Shown here one piece after another: positions 24,331 through 32,341 of a DNA stretch of 64,000 nucleotides. Each line of letters begins with the position of its first letter. Position 1 is the stretch's first letter. This DNA is from Oscillospiraceae bacterium (GTDB lineage: Bacteria > Bacillota > Clostridia > Oscillospirales > Ruminococcaceae). A model generated the notes under the pieces. It worked only from the letters and a program-made list of their open reading frames with translations, did not search any database and was not told the DNA's origin. The position numbers were made by a program, and so were the translations under genes. The stretch spans positions 2,480,001 through 2,544,000 of the forward strand of contig CP107208.1 of the NCBI GenBank assembly GCA_025758045.1, read 5' to 3'.

Positions 24331-24612
24331 ATGAAATCTGTCCAAGAGGCTCCTTTGGCCCACTATGTGCGCGAATACTCGGCACTGCCCGGGCTGCAGC
24401 AGGCCCACCGCGTGGAGTACACCCTGCGCCGCAGCGATACCATGCTCTGCTTCAGCGCCCGCCGCAGCAGCGAGGCCGCGCCCGTCAGCTACTACACCGC
24501 CGCCCTGGAGGAAGTCCCGGCCTGCCGGCTGCTGTGCTATCTGTACGAGAACTCCATCGGGCCGGAGCAGCTGCGCGATGTTTTATCGGATTTCTGCGGC
24601 AGGACGTTGTAA
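24331..24612 (+). CDS. Small protein, DUF6514-like (tentative)
   Basis: A 93-residue cytosolic protein without signal peptide, membrane helix or cysteine cluster. The layout, a strand-rich N-terminal half (RVEYTLRRSDTMLCFSARR) followed by a helical end (CRLLCYLYENSIGPEQLRDVLSDFC), matches my recollection of the small clostridial DUF6514 family, whose members end in a similar helix; this is a tentative call. The ATG follows GGGGAGAACCGCTACG. It is the first of three genes on this strand, 62 bases ahead of the Spo0A-like gene, so a regulatory role in that group is possible. Confidence 0.55.
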   Translation: MKSVQEAPLAHYVREYSALPGLQQAHRVEYTLRRSDTMLCFSARRSSEAAPVSYYTAALEEVPACRLLCYLYENSIGPEQLRDVLSDFCGRTL

Positions 24613-24674
24613 CTATGAGCAGACTACTATGGAATGACCGGGGCACCCCGGACAGGAAAAAGGGAAGGGATACC

Positions 24675-25433
24675 ATGGGATTTACAGGCTCATTTGCACC
24701 TGTCACTACACTGTTTGCGGTGCAGTCCCATTTGGACCGCAGCAGCATACATCTTTTTGCCCAGACGCACCCGGAGGTCCGTGCGCTGGCAGTAGTCTCC
24801 ACCGGGCGGGAGGTGCTGCAGCTATTGCAGAACGGGCTGAACCCGCAGGTCATCGTGCTGGATATGCAGCTGCGCGACCCCGGCATCCAGACTCTTATCT
24901 GCGGGATACGCGCCATGCAGCTGGTGCCCAAACCCCGGCTGCTGCTCTCGGCACCCACGCCGGAACAGACCTCTGCCGAAGATGCCTTGTTGACATTTCG
25001 CGGCCAAGAGGTTATTCTTAGACCATACGAGATGCGCACGCTGTTTGAGCGTGTCTACCTGCTGGGCGCTGGCGACGAAGCCGCGCAGCTCTACCGTGTG
25101 CGGAACCACTGCCGCCGTATCCTGCGGGACATGCAGGCCAACCCGGTGCTGAGCGGCTGTACATACCTGGAGCGGATGATCCTTTTTGCCTGGTCGGATG
25201 AACGGGATCTGCCCATCGGCATCCTGTACCAGATGGCCGCCAAGGACCAGCCGGTGGACGAGCGTGCCATCACAGCAGCCGTCGGTCGGCTCTCCCGTGC
25301 GATGCAAAAGCAGGGCACACCGCTGTATCAGCAGCTTTGTGTGCGCTTTGGCCTGCCGCAGGACGCTGTACTGTCCAACGGCAAACTGCTGAAAGGCATG
25401 CTGGAGTATATCCGGGAACTGGAAACATATTAA
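24675..25433 (+). CDS. Spo0A-like regulator with degenerate receiver
   Basis: A 252-residue protein with an N-terminal receiver-like domain (~10-130) and a C-terminal domain resembling that of Spo0A. In the receiver, Asp63 (VIVLDMQL) is at the phosphorylation position, but the acidic pair near the N-terminus is missing (VQSHLD) and the invariant Lys is Arg (VILRPYE). In the C-terminal part GCTYLERMI, ILYQMAAK, DERAITAAVGRL and LSNGKLLKGMLEYI line up in order with Spo0A's KGYxYLREAI, LYPDIAKK, SRVERAIRHAIE and xKxxPTNSEFIAMIAD. ATG 24675 follows AAGGGAAGGGATACC; ATG 24615 is a longer alternative. The kinase-like gene follows after 18 bases. Function as a sporulation regulator is not established. 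Confidence 0.7.
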   Translation: MGFTGSFAPVTTLFAVQSHLDRSSIHLFAQTHPEVRALAVVSTGREVLQLLQNGLNPQVIVLDMQLRDPGIQTLICGIRAMQLVPKPRLLLSAPTPEQTSAEDALLTFRGQEVILRPYEMRTLFERVYLLGAGDEAAQLYRVRNHCRRILRDMQANPVLSGCTYLERMILFAWSDERDLPIGILYQMAAKDQPVDERAITAAVGRLSRAMQKQGTPLYQQLCVRFGLPQDAVLSNGKLLKGMLEYIRELETY

Positions 25434-25451
25434 AGAAAGGGGCGTAACCGC

Positions 25452-26273
25452 ATGCTGCAGGACGATGAATCGTTGGCTTTGGCGCTGCGCGGCGGTTTGC
25501 GCGGTCGTTTCCAGGGCACCTTCAACCAACTGGAAAACGCGGTCGAAGTCCTGGACGACTACATGCTCCAACACCTGAACCCTGCCGAGTACGCCGACCT
25601 GCGCACCATGATGCGAGAGATCAACTGGCAGCTGGCCTACCTGCGCCGCCTGGGTGACCACGCCGCCGATGCTGCCGCGGCCCCCGTATTGCAGATGCTG
25701 CGTGTGCCCGCCCCCCTGGAACTGCTGAGCCAGCTGCACGAGACGGTCGAGCTGTTTAACGAGTTGACGGTGGGCGGCACCCGCGCGGTCCACGCCCGGT
25801 TGGAGACCGCCCCCGGCCTGGACGTTTTCCCCACGATGGGAGACCCCGCCCTGCTGGATGGGCTGCTGGTCAACCTGTTTACCAACTCCATTCAGGCCGT
25901 GCCGGAACCGGACGCCGTGGAGATCACCCTTACCTGCACGCAGAACCAGCTTTTGTACCGCGATAACGGGCCCGGCCTGCCGCAGGATGCCCGCCGCCTG
26001 CTGTTGGAGGGCATCTGGACCTCGGAGCTGCTGGCTAAAGGCGGCCTGGGCCTGCCGCTGATCCGAGCCTACTGTACCGCCATGGGCTGGCAGATCAGCC
26101 AGCCGGAAGGGGAGCGCGGCCTGCTGTTCACTCTGCCCACCTGCCAGGCCGAAGCCCTGGGCACGCTGCATCTGTCTGCTCCGGACACAGGCAGCACCCG
26201 GCGTCGCCGCCGCTTGTACGAGAGCGAACTCCGTCTTTACCTTTCCGCCCCGGAGGAGCCTTCCGACACTTAA
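25452..26273 (+). CDS. Histidine-kinase-like ATPase protein
   Basis: Soluble protein of 273 residues. An all-helical N-terminal segment (~15-110) is followed by a GHKL ATPase domain: N-box LVNLFTNSIQAV (139-150), G1 box YRDNGPGLP (169-177) and G2 box KGGLGLPL (196-203). It has no sensor or membrane domain, and no clear H-box; His70 in RRLGDH is the nearest candidate. This resembles a cytosolic kinase or a Spo0B-like phosphotransfer protein. It lies 18 bases after the Spo0A-like gene and probably works with it. AAAGAAAGGGGCG precedes the ATG. The TAA stop is provided by the left end of MITE copy 2. Confidence 0.7.
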   Translation: MLQDDESLALALRGGLRGRFQGTFNQLENAVEVLDDYMLQHLNPAEYADLRTMMREINWQLAYLRRLGDHAADAAAAPVLQMLRVPAPLELLSQLHETVELFNELTVGGTRAVHARLETAPGLDVFPTMGDPALLDGLLVNLFTNSIQAVPEPDAVEITLTCTQNQLLYRDNGPGLPQDARRLLLEGIWTSELLAKGGLGLPLIRAYCTAMGWQISQPEGERGLLFTLPTCQAEALGTLHLSAPDTGSTRRRRRLYESELRLYLSAPEEPSDT

Positions 26274-26449
26274 GGCAATACCGCACAAGTCTAAGTGCCG
26301 ATACGGCGAGCGAGGCACGGCAGCTGCTAAGCCAAAAGCGCAGATAATACTTTGTGTATTATCGAGCATTTTGGCAACGCAGATGCCGTGCCGCAGCCGC
26401 CGAAGCGGTGCTTAAGCCGTAAGGCGGGAATTGTGCGGTGTTGCCTTAA
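26270..26449. mobile_element. MITE copy 2, 180 bp, inverted relative to copy 1
   Basis: Same 180-base length and same TTAAGG/CCTTAA ends as 15156-15335, in the opposite orientation. Three base differences were counted by eye, about 98% identity. Again the terminal TTAA forms the TAA stop codon of the gene on its left. No transposase gene lies in the element. Confidence 0.85.
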
Positions 26450-26479
26450 TATCTTACTGGTTTCATTGCAACAAATCCT

Positions 26480-26532
26480 GCGTGTTTTTTGCCCGCCGTT
26501 CCTGCGGCCGGGGCAGAAGATGCGCTTTTTTT
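26480..26532 (+). terminator. Long-stem terminator ahead of pyrH
   Basis: A near-complete stem of about 20 pairs with G-T wobbles, from GCGTGTTTTTTGCCC on the left to GGGGCAGAAGATGCGC on the right, followed by T7. It isolates pyrH from the upstream group. Confidence 0.75.
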
Positions 26533-26542
26533 ATTTCATGGC

Positions 26543-26571
26543 TTTACTTTACGGCCAAATTATTGTAAAAT
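26543..26571 (+). promoter_or_regulatory. Predicted promoter of pyrH
   Basis: TTTACT, 17 bases, TAAAAT, directly after the terminator. Confidence 0.55.
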
Positions 26572-26633
26572 AGTACCCAAATAAAACAATGGTTTACTGT
26601 GCCTGTGTGCGGTAAACGCAAGAGGTGTGTATT

Positions 26634-27341
26634 ATGGCAATTCAGTATAAACGTATCCTGCTGAAAGTCAGCGGCGAGGCTCTCTCCGGTCCCAAGGGCA
26701 CCGGCTTTGATGAGGAGACCATCGCTTCCATCTGCGCTGGCATCAAGGCAGCCCACGACCTGGGCGCCCAGATCGGCATCGTGGTCGGCGGCGGCAACTT
26801 CTGGCGCGGCCGTTCCAGCGGTAAGATGGACCGCATGGACGCTGATAAGATCGGCATGCTGGCTACCGTGATGAACGCGCTGGCCGTCAAGGATGCCCTG
26901 CGCCAGCAGGGCGTGCCCGCCGTGGTCATGACCAGTTCCTTCATGCCCCAGGTGGCCGAGGTGTTCACCAGCGACAAGGCCATCGCCGCGCTGGAATCCG
27001 GTAAGATCGTCGTCTTCGGCGGCGGCACCGGCAACCCCATCTTCTCCACCGATACCGCCAGCGCCCTGCGCGCGTTGGAGATCGGTGCAGACGCTATGTT
27101 CAAGGCCACCATGGTGGACGGTGTCTATGACAAGGATCCCCATAAGTACGCCGACGCTGTGCGCTACGACACGCTGACCTTCACCCGCGTGCTGGATGAG
27201 CGTCTGGCCGTCATGGACTCCACCGCCGCCACCCTATGCCGCGACAACGGCCTGCCTATCCTGGTCTTCGACCTGGGCGAGCCCGCCAACATTGCCAAGG
27301 CCCTGCAGGGCGAGGTCGTGGGCACCCTGGTAAAAGAGTAA
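26634..27341 (+). CDS. pyrH: UMP kinase
   Basis: Phosphorylates UMP to UDP in the cytosol; hexameric amino-acid-kinase-fold enzyme of 235 residues. Family features: ILLKVSGEALSG at the start, VVGGGNFWRG (phosphate loop), ADKIGMLATVMNALAV, and GGTGNPIFSTDTASALRA with DGVYDKDP near the C-terminal third. ATG 26634 is chosen with AGAGGTG six bases before it; an in-frame GTG nine bases earlier overlaps that site. It opens the run pyrH-frr-cdsA-dxr-rseP-ispG-polC. Confidence 0.96.
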   Translation: MAIQYKRILLKVSGEALSGPKGTGFDEETIASICAGIKAAHDLGAQIGIVVGGGNFWRGRSSGKMDRMDADKIGMLATVMNALAVKDALRQQGVPAVVMTSSFMPQVAEVFTSDKAIAALESGKIVVFGGGTGNPIFSTDTASALRALEIGADAMFKATMVDGVYDKDPHKYADAVRYDTLTFTRVLDERLAVMDSTAATLCRDNGLPILVFDLGEPANIAKALQGEVVGTLVKE

Positions 27342-27416
27342 GGCAGATCATTACTTTGTAAGCAGAAAAATTCATAATATCCCCCTATACTAATACAGGA
27401 ATAAGGAGAATTCACT

Positions 27417-27971
27417 ATGAGCAGCACTACCAAACCCTATGAAGAGAAAATGAGCGCCAGCGTCAACCACCTGGTCCACGAGCTGGCCGCCATCCGCGCC
27501 GGCCGCGCCAACCCCGCCATCCTGGACAAGGTCGCCGTGGACTACTACGGCAGCCCCACGCCCATCAACCAGATCGCCGCTGTGGCTGTGGCCGAGGCCC
27601 GCATCCTGACCATCACTCCCTGGGACCGTCAGATGCTCAAGCCCATCTCCAAGGCCCTCCAGACCAGCGACATCGGCATTAACCCCATCGATGACGGCCA
27701 GGTCATCCGCCTGGTCTTTCCCGCCCCCACCGAGGAGCGCCGCAAGCAGCTGACCAAGGAGGTCCAGAAGCAGGGCGAGGAGGCCAAGGTCGCCGTCCGT
27801 AACGTCCGCCGCGACGCCATGGATAAGTTCAAGGCCATGAAGAAGGCCGGTGAGCTGACCGAGGACGACCAGAAGAAGCTGGAAGAAGAGACCCAAAAGC
27901 TGACCGACAAGTACGTCAAACAGATCGACGAGACCTGCGCCGCCAAAAACAAAGAAATCATGGAAGTCTGA
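27417..27971 (+). CDS. frr: Ribosome recycling factor
   Basis: Splits post-termination ribosomes together with EF-G. The 184 residues show the long three-helix bundle with IRAGRANPAILDKVAVDYYG, the hinge, and VRLVFPAPTEERRKQLTKEVQK. Preceded by AAGGAG and lying 75 bases after pyrH, its usual partner in bacteria. A stable hairpin follows. Confidence 0.96.
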   Translation: MSSTTKPYEEKMSASVNHLVHELAAIRAGRANPAILDKVAVDYYGSPTPINQIAAVAVAEARILTITPWDRQMLKPISKALQTSDIGINPIDDGQVIRLVFPAPTEERRKQLTKEVQKQGEEAKVAVRNVRRDAMDKFKAMKKAGELTEDDQKKLEEETQKLTDKYVKQIDETCAAKNKEIMEV

Positions 27972-27995
27972 TCCTCACGCATCAGCCCTCCAACC

Positions 27996-28034
27996 ATGCC
28001 TGTGCGGGTATGCCTGATGGCATGCCCGCATAGG
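27996..28034 (+). repeat. Long hairpin between frr and cdsA
   Basis: GCCTGTGCGGGTATGCC and GGCATGCCCGCATAGGC pair along about 17 positions with a few wobbles. No T run follows, so it is not a standard terminator; it may tune mRNA stability between the two genes. Confidence 0.55.
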
Positions 28035-28069
28035 CTGTTATTAAATCTATCCGTGAAAGGGAACACCGT

Positions 28070-28930
28070 ATGAAGACCCGCGTTATCACCGCTGTTGTTG
28101 GCCTGGCTGTTTTGGCCGTTGTGCTGGCATTTTTTGATACCATTGTTTTTGATTTTGTCCTCAGCGCCATCTGCCTGCTGGCCATCCACGAGGTGTTCAG
28201 CGCTATGGGCTTTGGCAAAAAGCAATGGTATCTGTACGCCGCGGCTGTGCCGTTTACGCTGCTGGTCATGCTTACCAGCAGCCAGTCTGTCCGTGCCCTG
28301 ATCCTGCCGTTCTGCTTTTTGCTGGTGCTGTTTCTCAATGTGTGCCAGATTGCCCACGTGCAGACATTGGATTTCGGCAAGCTTTCGGGCTACGTGTACT
28401 TCTCCGGGGTCATCGTGTTCTGCTTCTACTCGCTGATCCACCTCAAGCGCTGCCTGCCCTTTGCGCAGTATCGCTATGATGCCATCTACTTTATCCTGCT
28501 GATCCTCTGCTTCGCCTGGGGCGGTGACACGGCTGCTTACTTTGCAGGCCGGGCCTTCGGCAAGCACAAGCTGGCCCCCATCGTCAGTCCCCACAAAACG
28601 GTGGAGGGTGCCATCGGCGGCATCTTTGGCAGCGTGCTGGTGGGCGTGGTGCTCACGCTGGTCTACTCGTTCCTGTCGGCCAGCCACAACGTCATCACCA
28701 TTCAGGTGCAGCCCCGCCACTATGCCATCCTGGTGGTCATGGGCGCTATCGCCTCGGTGCTGGGCATCCTGGGCGATCTGTTCGCCTCGTCGGTCAAGCG
28801 TCAGGTCGGCATCAAGGATTACGGCACCATCTTTCCGGGGCACGGCGGCATCCTTGACCGCTTTGACAGTGTGATGTTCATTGCCCCGTTCGTTTCCATC
28901 GCAGTGCGCTATTTCTTCTATGTTCTGTAA
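28070..28930 (+). CDS. cdsA: Phosphatidate cytidylyltransferase
   Basis: Integral membrane enzyme of 286 residues making CDP-diacylglycerol from phosphatidate and CTP for phospholipid synthesis. Seven to eight helices; the C-terminal signature is clear: WGGDTAAYFAGRAFGKHKLAP, SPHKTVEGAIGG and SSVKRQVGIKDYGTIFPGHGGILDRFDS. AAAGGGAACACC precedes the ATG. The usual uppS gene is not found between frr and this gene. dxr starts 16 bases later. Confidence 0.95.
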   Translation: MKTRVITAVVGLAVLAVVLAFFDTIVFDFVLSAICLLAIHEVFSAMGFGKKQWYLYAAAVPFTLLVMLTSSQSVRALILPFCFLLVLFLNVCQIAHVQTLDFGKLSGYVYFSGVIVFCFYSLIHLKRCLPFAQYRYDAIYFILLILCFAWGGDTAAYFAGRAFGKHKLAPIVSPHKTVEGAIGGIFGSVLVGVVLTLVYSFLSASHNVITIQVQPRHYAILVVMGAIASVLGILGDLFASSVKRQVGIKDYGTIFPGHGGILDRFDSVMFIAPFVSIAVRYFFYVL

Positions 28931-28946
28931 AAAAGGACGTGTCAAC

Positions 28947-30098
28947 ATGAATAAAACCATTACGCTGCTGGGTTCTACCGGCTCTATCGGCACCCAGAGC
29001 CTGGACGTAGCCCGCATGCACGGCTATTCCGTGTTTGGTCTGGCCGCCAATTCCAGCGTGGATAAACTGCTGGAGCAGATCAACGAGTTCCACCCCAAAT
29101 ACGTAGCCGTGGTAAACCCCGATGCTTATGCAAGGCTTTCTGCCGCGCTGGCCGGTCAGGCCGATGCCCCCAAGCTGCTGCAGGGTGCCGAGGGTCTGCG
29201 CGAGCTGGCCGCCATGGACGGCCCCGATGTGGTGCTGAACGCTGTCGTCGGCATCGCGGGTCTGCCTGCCTCGCTGGCTGCCATTGAGAGCGGCCACGAC
29301 CTGGCCCTCGCCAATAAAGAGAGTCTTGTTACCGGCGGCCACCTGGTCACCGATGCCGTCAAAAAATACGGCGTCAAACTGCTGCCTGTGGACAGCGAAC
29401 ACAGCGCCATATTCCAGTGCCTGCAGGACGCCCCCAGCGCCAAAACGCTGGAGAAGATTCTGCTCACGGCCTCCGGCGGCCCCTTCTTCGGCATGAAGAC
29501 CGAGGAGCTGCGCACCAAGACCAAGTCCGATGCCCTCAAGCATCCCAACTGGAACATGGGTGCCAAGATCACCATCGACTCCGCCACCCTGATGAACAAG
29601 GGCCTGGAGCTGATCGAAGCTGCCTGGCTGTTCGGCCTGCCCGAGGATAAAATTCAGATCGTTGTCCAGCGGGAGAGCATCATCCATTCGGCCGTGCAGT
29701 TTGCCGACCATTCCATCATTGCCCAGCTGGGCGTGCCGGATATGCGTATCCCCATCCAGTACGCGTTGACCTGGCCCGACCGCCTGCCCAGCCCCGTGCC
29801 GGAGCTGGACTTCACCGCGCTGACCAAGCTTAGCATCGCCCAGGCGGACGATGAGACCTTCCGCTGCCTGGCCGCCTGCAAAAAGGCCATCCGCAAGGGC
29901 GGCTTGGCCCCCTGCGCCGCCAACGGTGCCAACGAGGCCGCCGTGGCCCACTTTCTGCGGGATGAGATCGGCTTTTTGGACATCGGCCGTCTGGTTGAGG
30001 GCATCGTTGACAGCGACAGCTTCGGCGGCGACTATACTTTGTCTGACGTTTATGAATGTGACCGTATGGCGCGTGCCTATGTGGAAGCGCACATTTGA
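28947..30098 (+). CDS. dxr: 1-deoxy-D-xylulose 5-phosphate reductoisomerase
   Basis: Second enzyme of the MEP isoprenoid pathway, converting DXP to MEP with NADPH. 383 residues with GSTGSIGTQSLD (NADPH loop) at 7-18, ALANKESLV, PVDSEHSAIFQ (metal Asp/Glu), SGGPF loop, and NMGAKITIDSATLMNKGLE. ATG 28947 follows AAAAGGACGTGTCAAC; the open frame overlaps cdsA further upstream but without homology. Sits with ispG of the same pathway in this operon. Confidence 0.96.
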   Translation: MNKTITLLGSTGSIGTQSLDVARMHGYSVFGLAANSSVDKLLEQINEFHPKYVAVVNPDAYARLSAALAGQADAPKLLQGAEGLRELAAMDGPDVVLNAVVGIAGLPASLAAIESGHDLALANKESLVTGGHLVTDAVKKYGVKLLPVDSEHSAIFQCLQDAPSAKTLEKILLTASGGPFFGMKTEELRTKTKSDALKHPNWNMGAKITIDSATLMNKGLELIEAAWLFGLPEDKIQIVVQRESIIHSAVQFADHSIIAQLGVPDMRIPIQYALTWPDRLPSPVPELDFTALTKLSIAQADDETFRCLAACKKAIRKGGLAPCAANGANEAAVAHFLRDEIGFLDIGRLVEGIVDSDSFGGDYTLSDVYECDRMARAYVEAHI

Positions 30099-30113
30099 TT
30101 TTGTGAGGTGTCT

Positions 30114-31223
30114 ATGACTGCATTGCTGACCGGGCTGGTATCACTGCTCGTGTTTGGGGCGGTCATTTTGGTACATGAACTGGGGCATTTTCTTGCCGCC
30201 CGCCATTGCGGCATCCATGTCGAGGAATTTTCCATCGGTTTCGGCCCCAAAATTTTTCAGCGCAGAAGGGGAAGTACCACCTATACCCTGCGCCTGTTCC
30301 CGCTGGGCGGCTACAACCTGTTCAGCCCCCTGCCGGAGGACAACGAGGACGCGGACGCAGAGGAAACCGCCGCGCCTGCGCCGCAGCCCGCCCCCAAACA
30401 GCCGCGCAGGCGCAGCCTGTTTCCGGTCGTTGTGCAGGACCAGCCCTTTGAGGAAGCCACCGCCTGGCAGCGTTTTATCGTAACGCTGAGCGGTGCGATG
30501 ATGAACTTTGTGCTGGGCTTTGTGGTGTTGCTGGTGCTGGTTATTACAAGCGGTAAGCTGGGCAGCACTACCGTGGCCCAGTTTACCAACAACGCCCAAA
30601 GCTGCGCCGACGGCCTGCGGGAAGGGGACACCATCCTGAAAGTAGACGGCCAGGTCTGCCGCACCATCGGTGACCTTTCCGGCTGTTTTGACGGCACCAC
30701 CCAAACCCACGATTTCACCGTCCTGCGGAATTGCCAGGTCGTGCACCTGCCGGGTGTTACGGTAGGTCCTTCTACCGATGCCGACGGCAACACCATCGCT
30801 ATTGATTTCCGTGTAGCAGCGCTCTCCAAAACGCCACGGCATGTGTTACAGCGCACGGGCACGCTGTTCCGCTATTACAGCACCGCCATCCTGGGCGGCT
30901 TCTGGCAGCTCGCCACCGGGCAGGTGGGGGTCGAGGAGCTTTCCGGCCCCATCGGCACCGCCACCACCATTGGCCAGGCCATGCAGTACGGCTGGCAGGA
31001 TGTGTTCTCGCTGCTCGCGCTTATCACCATCAATATCGGCATCTTTAACCTGCTGCCCATCCCGGCACTGGACGGCTGCAAGCTGATCTTCCTGCTCATT
31101 GAAGCTATTTTCGGCCGCGCCGCGCCGCAAAAATTGCAGATGGTGGTCAACACCGCCGGTATGGCGCTGCTTTTGTGGCTGATGTTGCTGGTGACCATGC
31201 AGGACCTCACCCGATTCTTGTAA
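30114..31223 (+). CDS. rseP: Site-2 intramembrane metalloprotease RseP/RasP
   Basis: Zinc protease of about 369 residues in the cytoplasmic membrane, cleaving anti-sigma factors and leftover signal peptides within the bilayer. HELGH in the first helix supplies zinc ligands and the catalytic Glu; NLLPIPALDG near the C-terminus provides the third ligand Asp. One PDZ domain lies at ~160-220 (LREGDTILKVDGQ). An acidic then Ala/Pro/Lys/Arg-rich insertion (~78-108) separates the first helix region from the PDZ part. ATG 30114 is preceded by GAGG. Between dxr and ispG. Confidence 0.93.
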   Translation: MTALLTGLVSLLVFGAVILVHELGHFLAARHCGIHVEEFSIGFGPKIFQRRRGSTTYTLRLFPLGGYNLFSPLPEDNEDADAEETAAPAPQPAPKQPRRRSLFPVVVQDQPFEEATAWQRFIVTLSGAMMNFVLGFVVLLVLVITSGKLGSTTVAQFTNNAQSCADGLREGDTILKVDGQVCRTIGDLSGCFDGTTQTHDFTVLRNCQVVHLPGVTVGPSTDADGNTIAIDFRVAALSKTPRHVLQRTGTLFRYYSTAILGGFWQLATGQVGVEELSGPIGTATTIGQAMQYGWQDVFSLLALITINIGIFNLLPIPALDGCKLIFLLIEAIFGRAAPQKLQMVVNTAGMALLLWLMLLVTMQDLTRFL

Positions 31224-31234
31224 GGAGAAAAAAG

Positions 31235-32287
31235 ATGACACGTCAACTGAAAAGAGAAGTCAAAATCGGCAATATTAAAATTGGCGGTACCAACCCCATC
31301 GCCGTACAGACGATGCTGAACGTCCCTGTCAAGGATATTGCGGGCAACGTGGCCCAGGCCAAGCGCGTAGCCGCTGCAGGCTGCCAGATCGTCCGCGTCA
31401 CAGTGCCCAGTCCGTCGGACGCCGCCGTGGTGGCCGCCATTAAAGAGGCCGTCGACATCCCCGTCGTGGCCGACATCCATTTTGACTACCGCGCCGCGCT
31501 GGCCGCGCTGGATGCCGGTGCCGATAAAATTCGCATCAACCCCGGCAACATCGGCGACGACGACCGCGTCAAGGCCGTGGCCGATGCCTGCAACCAGAAG
31601 GGCGTGCCCATCCGTATCGGCGTCAATGGCGGCAGCCTCGAAAAGCACATCCTGGCCAAGTATGGTGCCCCCGTGCCCGAGGCCATGGTCGAGAGCGCTC
31701 TCTACCATGTACGCCTGCTGGAAAAGCACGACTTCCATAACATCGTCATCTCCATCAAGTCCAGCAACGTGCCTCGCATGATGGCCGCGTACCGCCTGCT
31801 GGCCAGCCAGACCGATTACCCGCTGCATGTCGGCGTCACCGAGGCCGGCGGCAACCGTATGGGTCTCATCAAGTCCGGCATGGGCATTGGCGGCCTGCTG
31901 CTGGAGGGTCTGGGCGATACCCTGCGCGTCAGCCTGACCGACGAGCCAGAGAACGAAGTTTACGCCGGTTACGATATTCTGCGCGCTGTCGGCTACGCCG
32001 TGGCCGGACCGGAGATCATCAGCTGCCCCACCTGCGGCCGCACCCAGTACCCGATGATCGAAATCGCCAACGAGGTCGAAAAGCGCCTGCGGGATGAAGG
32101 CTTCAAAAAGCCGCTGAAAATTGCCATCATGGGCTGTGTCGTCAATGGTCCCGGCGAAGCCTCCGATGCCGACATCGGCATTGCAGGCGGCAAGGACGAA
32201 GCCCTGCTCTTCATCCGCGGCGAAAAAGTCCGCATGCTGAAAGGCGACATCGTCGGCCAGCTGCTGGATGAGATCCATAAAATGTAA
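31235..32287 (+). CDS. ispG: 4-hydroxy-3-methylbut-2-enyl diphosphate synthase
   Basis: Fe-S enzyme of the MEP pathway converting MEcPP to HMBPP. 350 residues: TIM-barrel part with VKIGNIKIGG, VADIHFDYR, KIRINPGNIG and TEAGG, then the cluster domain with CPTCGRTQ and GCVVNGPGE, which provide the three cysteines and a Glu ligand. The ATG follows TAAGGAGAAAAAAG. Last metabolic gene before polC. Confidence 0.96.
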   Translation: MTRQLKREVKIGNIKIGGTNPIAVQTMLNVPVKDIAGNVAQAKRVAAAGCQIVRVTVPSPSDAAVVAAIKEAVDIPVVADIHFDYRAALAALDAGADKIRINPGNIGDDDRVKAVADACNQKGVPIRIGVNGGSLEKHILAKYGAPVPEAMVESALYHVRLLEKHDFHNIVISIKSSNVPRMMAAYRLLASQTDYPLHVGVTEAGGNRMGLIKSGMGIGGLLLEGLGDTLRVSLTDEPENEVYAGYDILRAVGYAVAGPEIISCPTCGRTQYPMIEIANEVEKRLRDEGFKKPLKIAIMGCVVNGPGEASDADIGIAGGKDEALLFIRGEKVRMLKGDIVGQLLDEIHKM

Positions 32288-32293
32288 CCACAT

Positions 32294-32313
32294 GCTTGGC
32301 CTCCTCTGTGGGG
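32294..32313. repeat. CCTCCTC hairpin between ispG and polC
   Basis: GGCCTCCTC-TGT-GGGGGAGGC, related to the repeat at 22370-22405. Not followed by a T run. Confidence 0.4.
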
Positions 32314-32341
32314 GAGGCTTCAAAGAGTACGAGGTACACGA

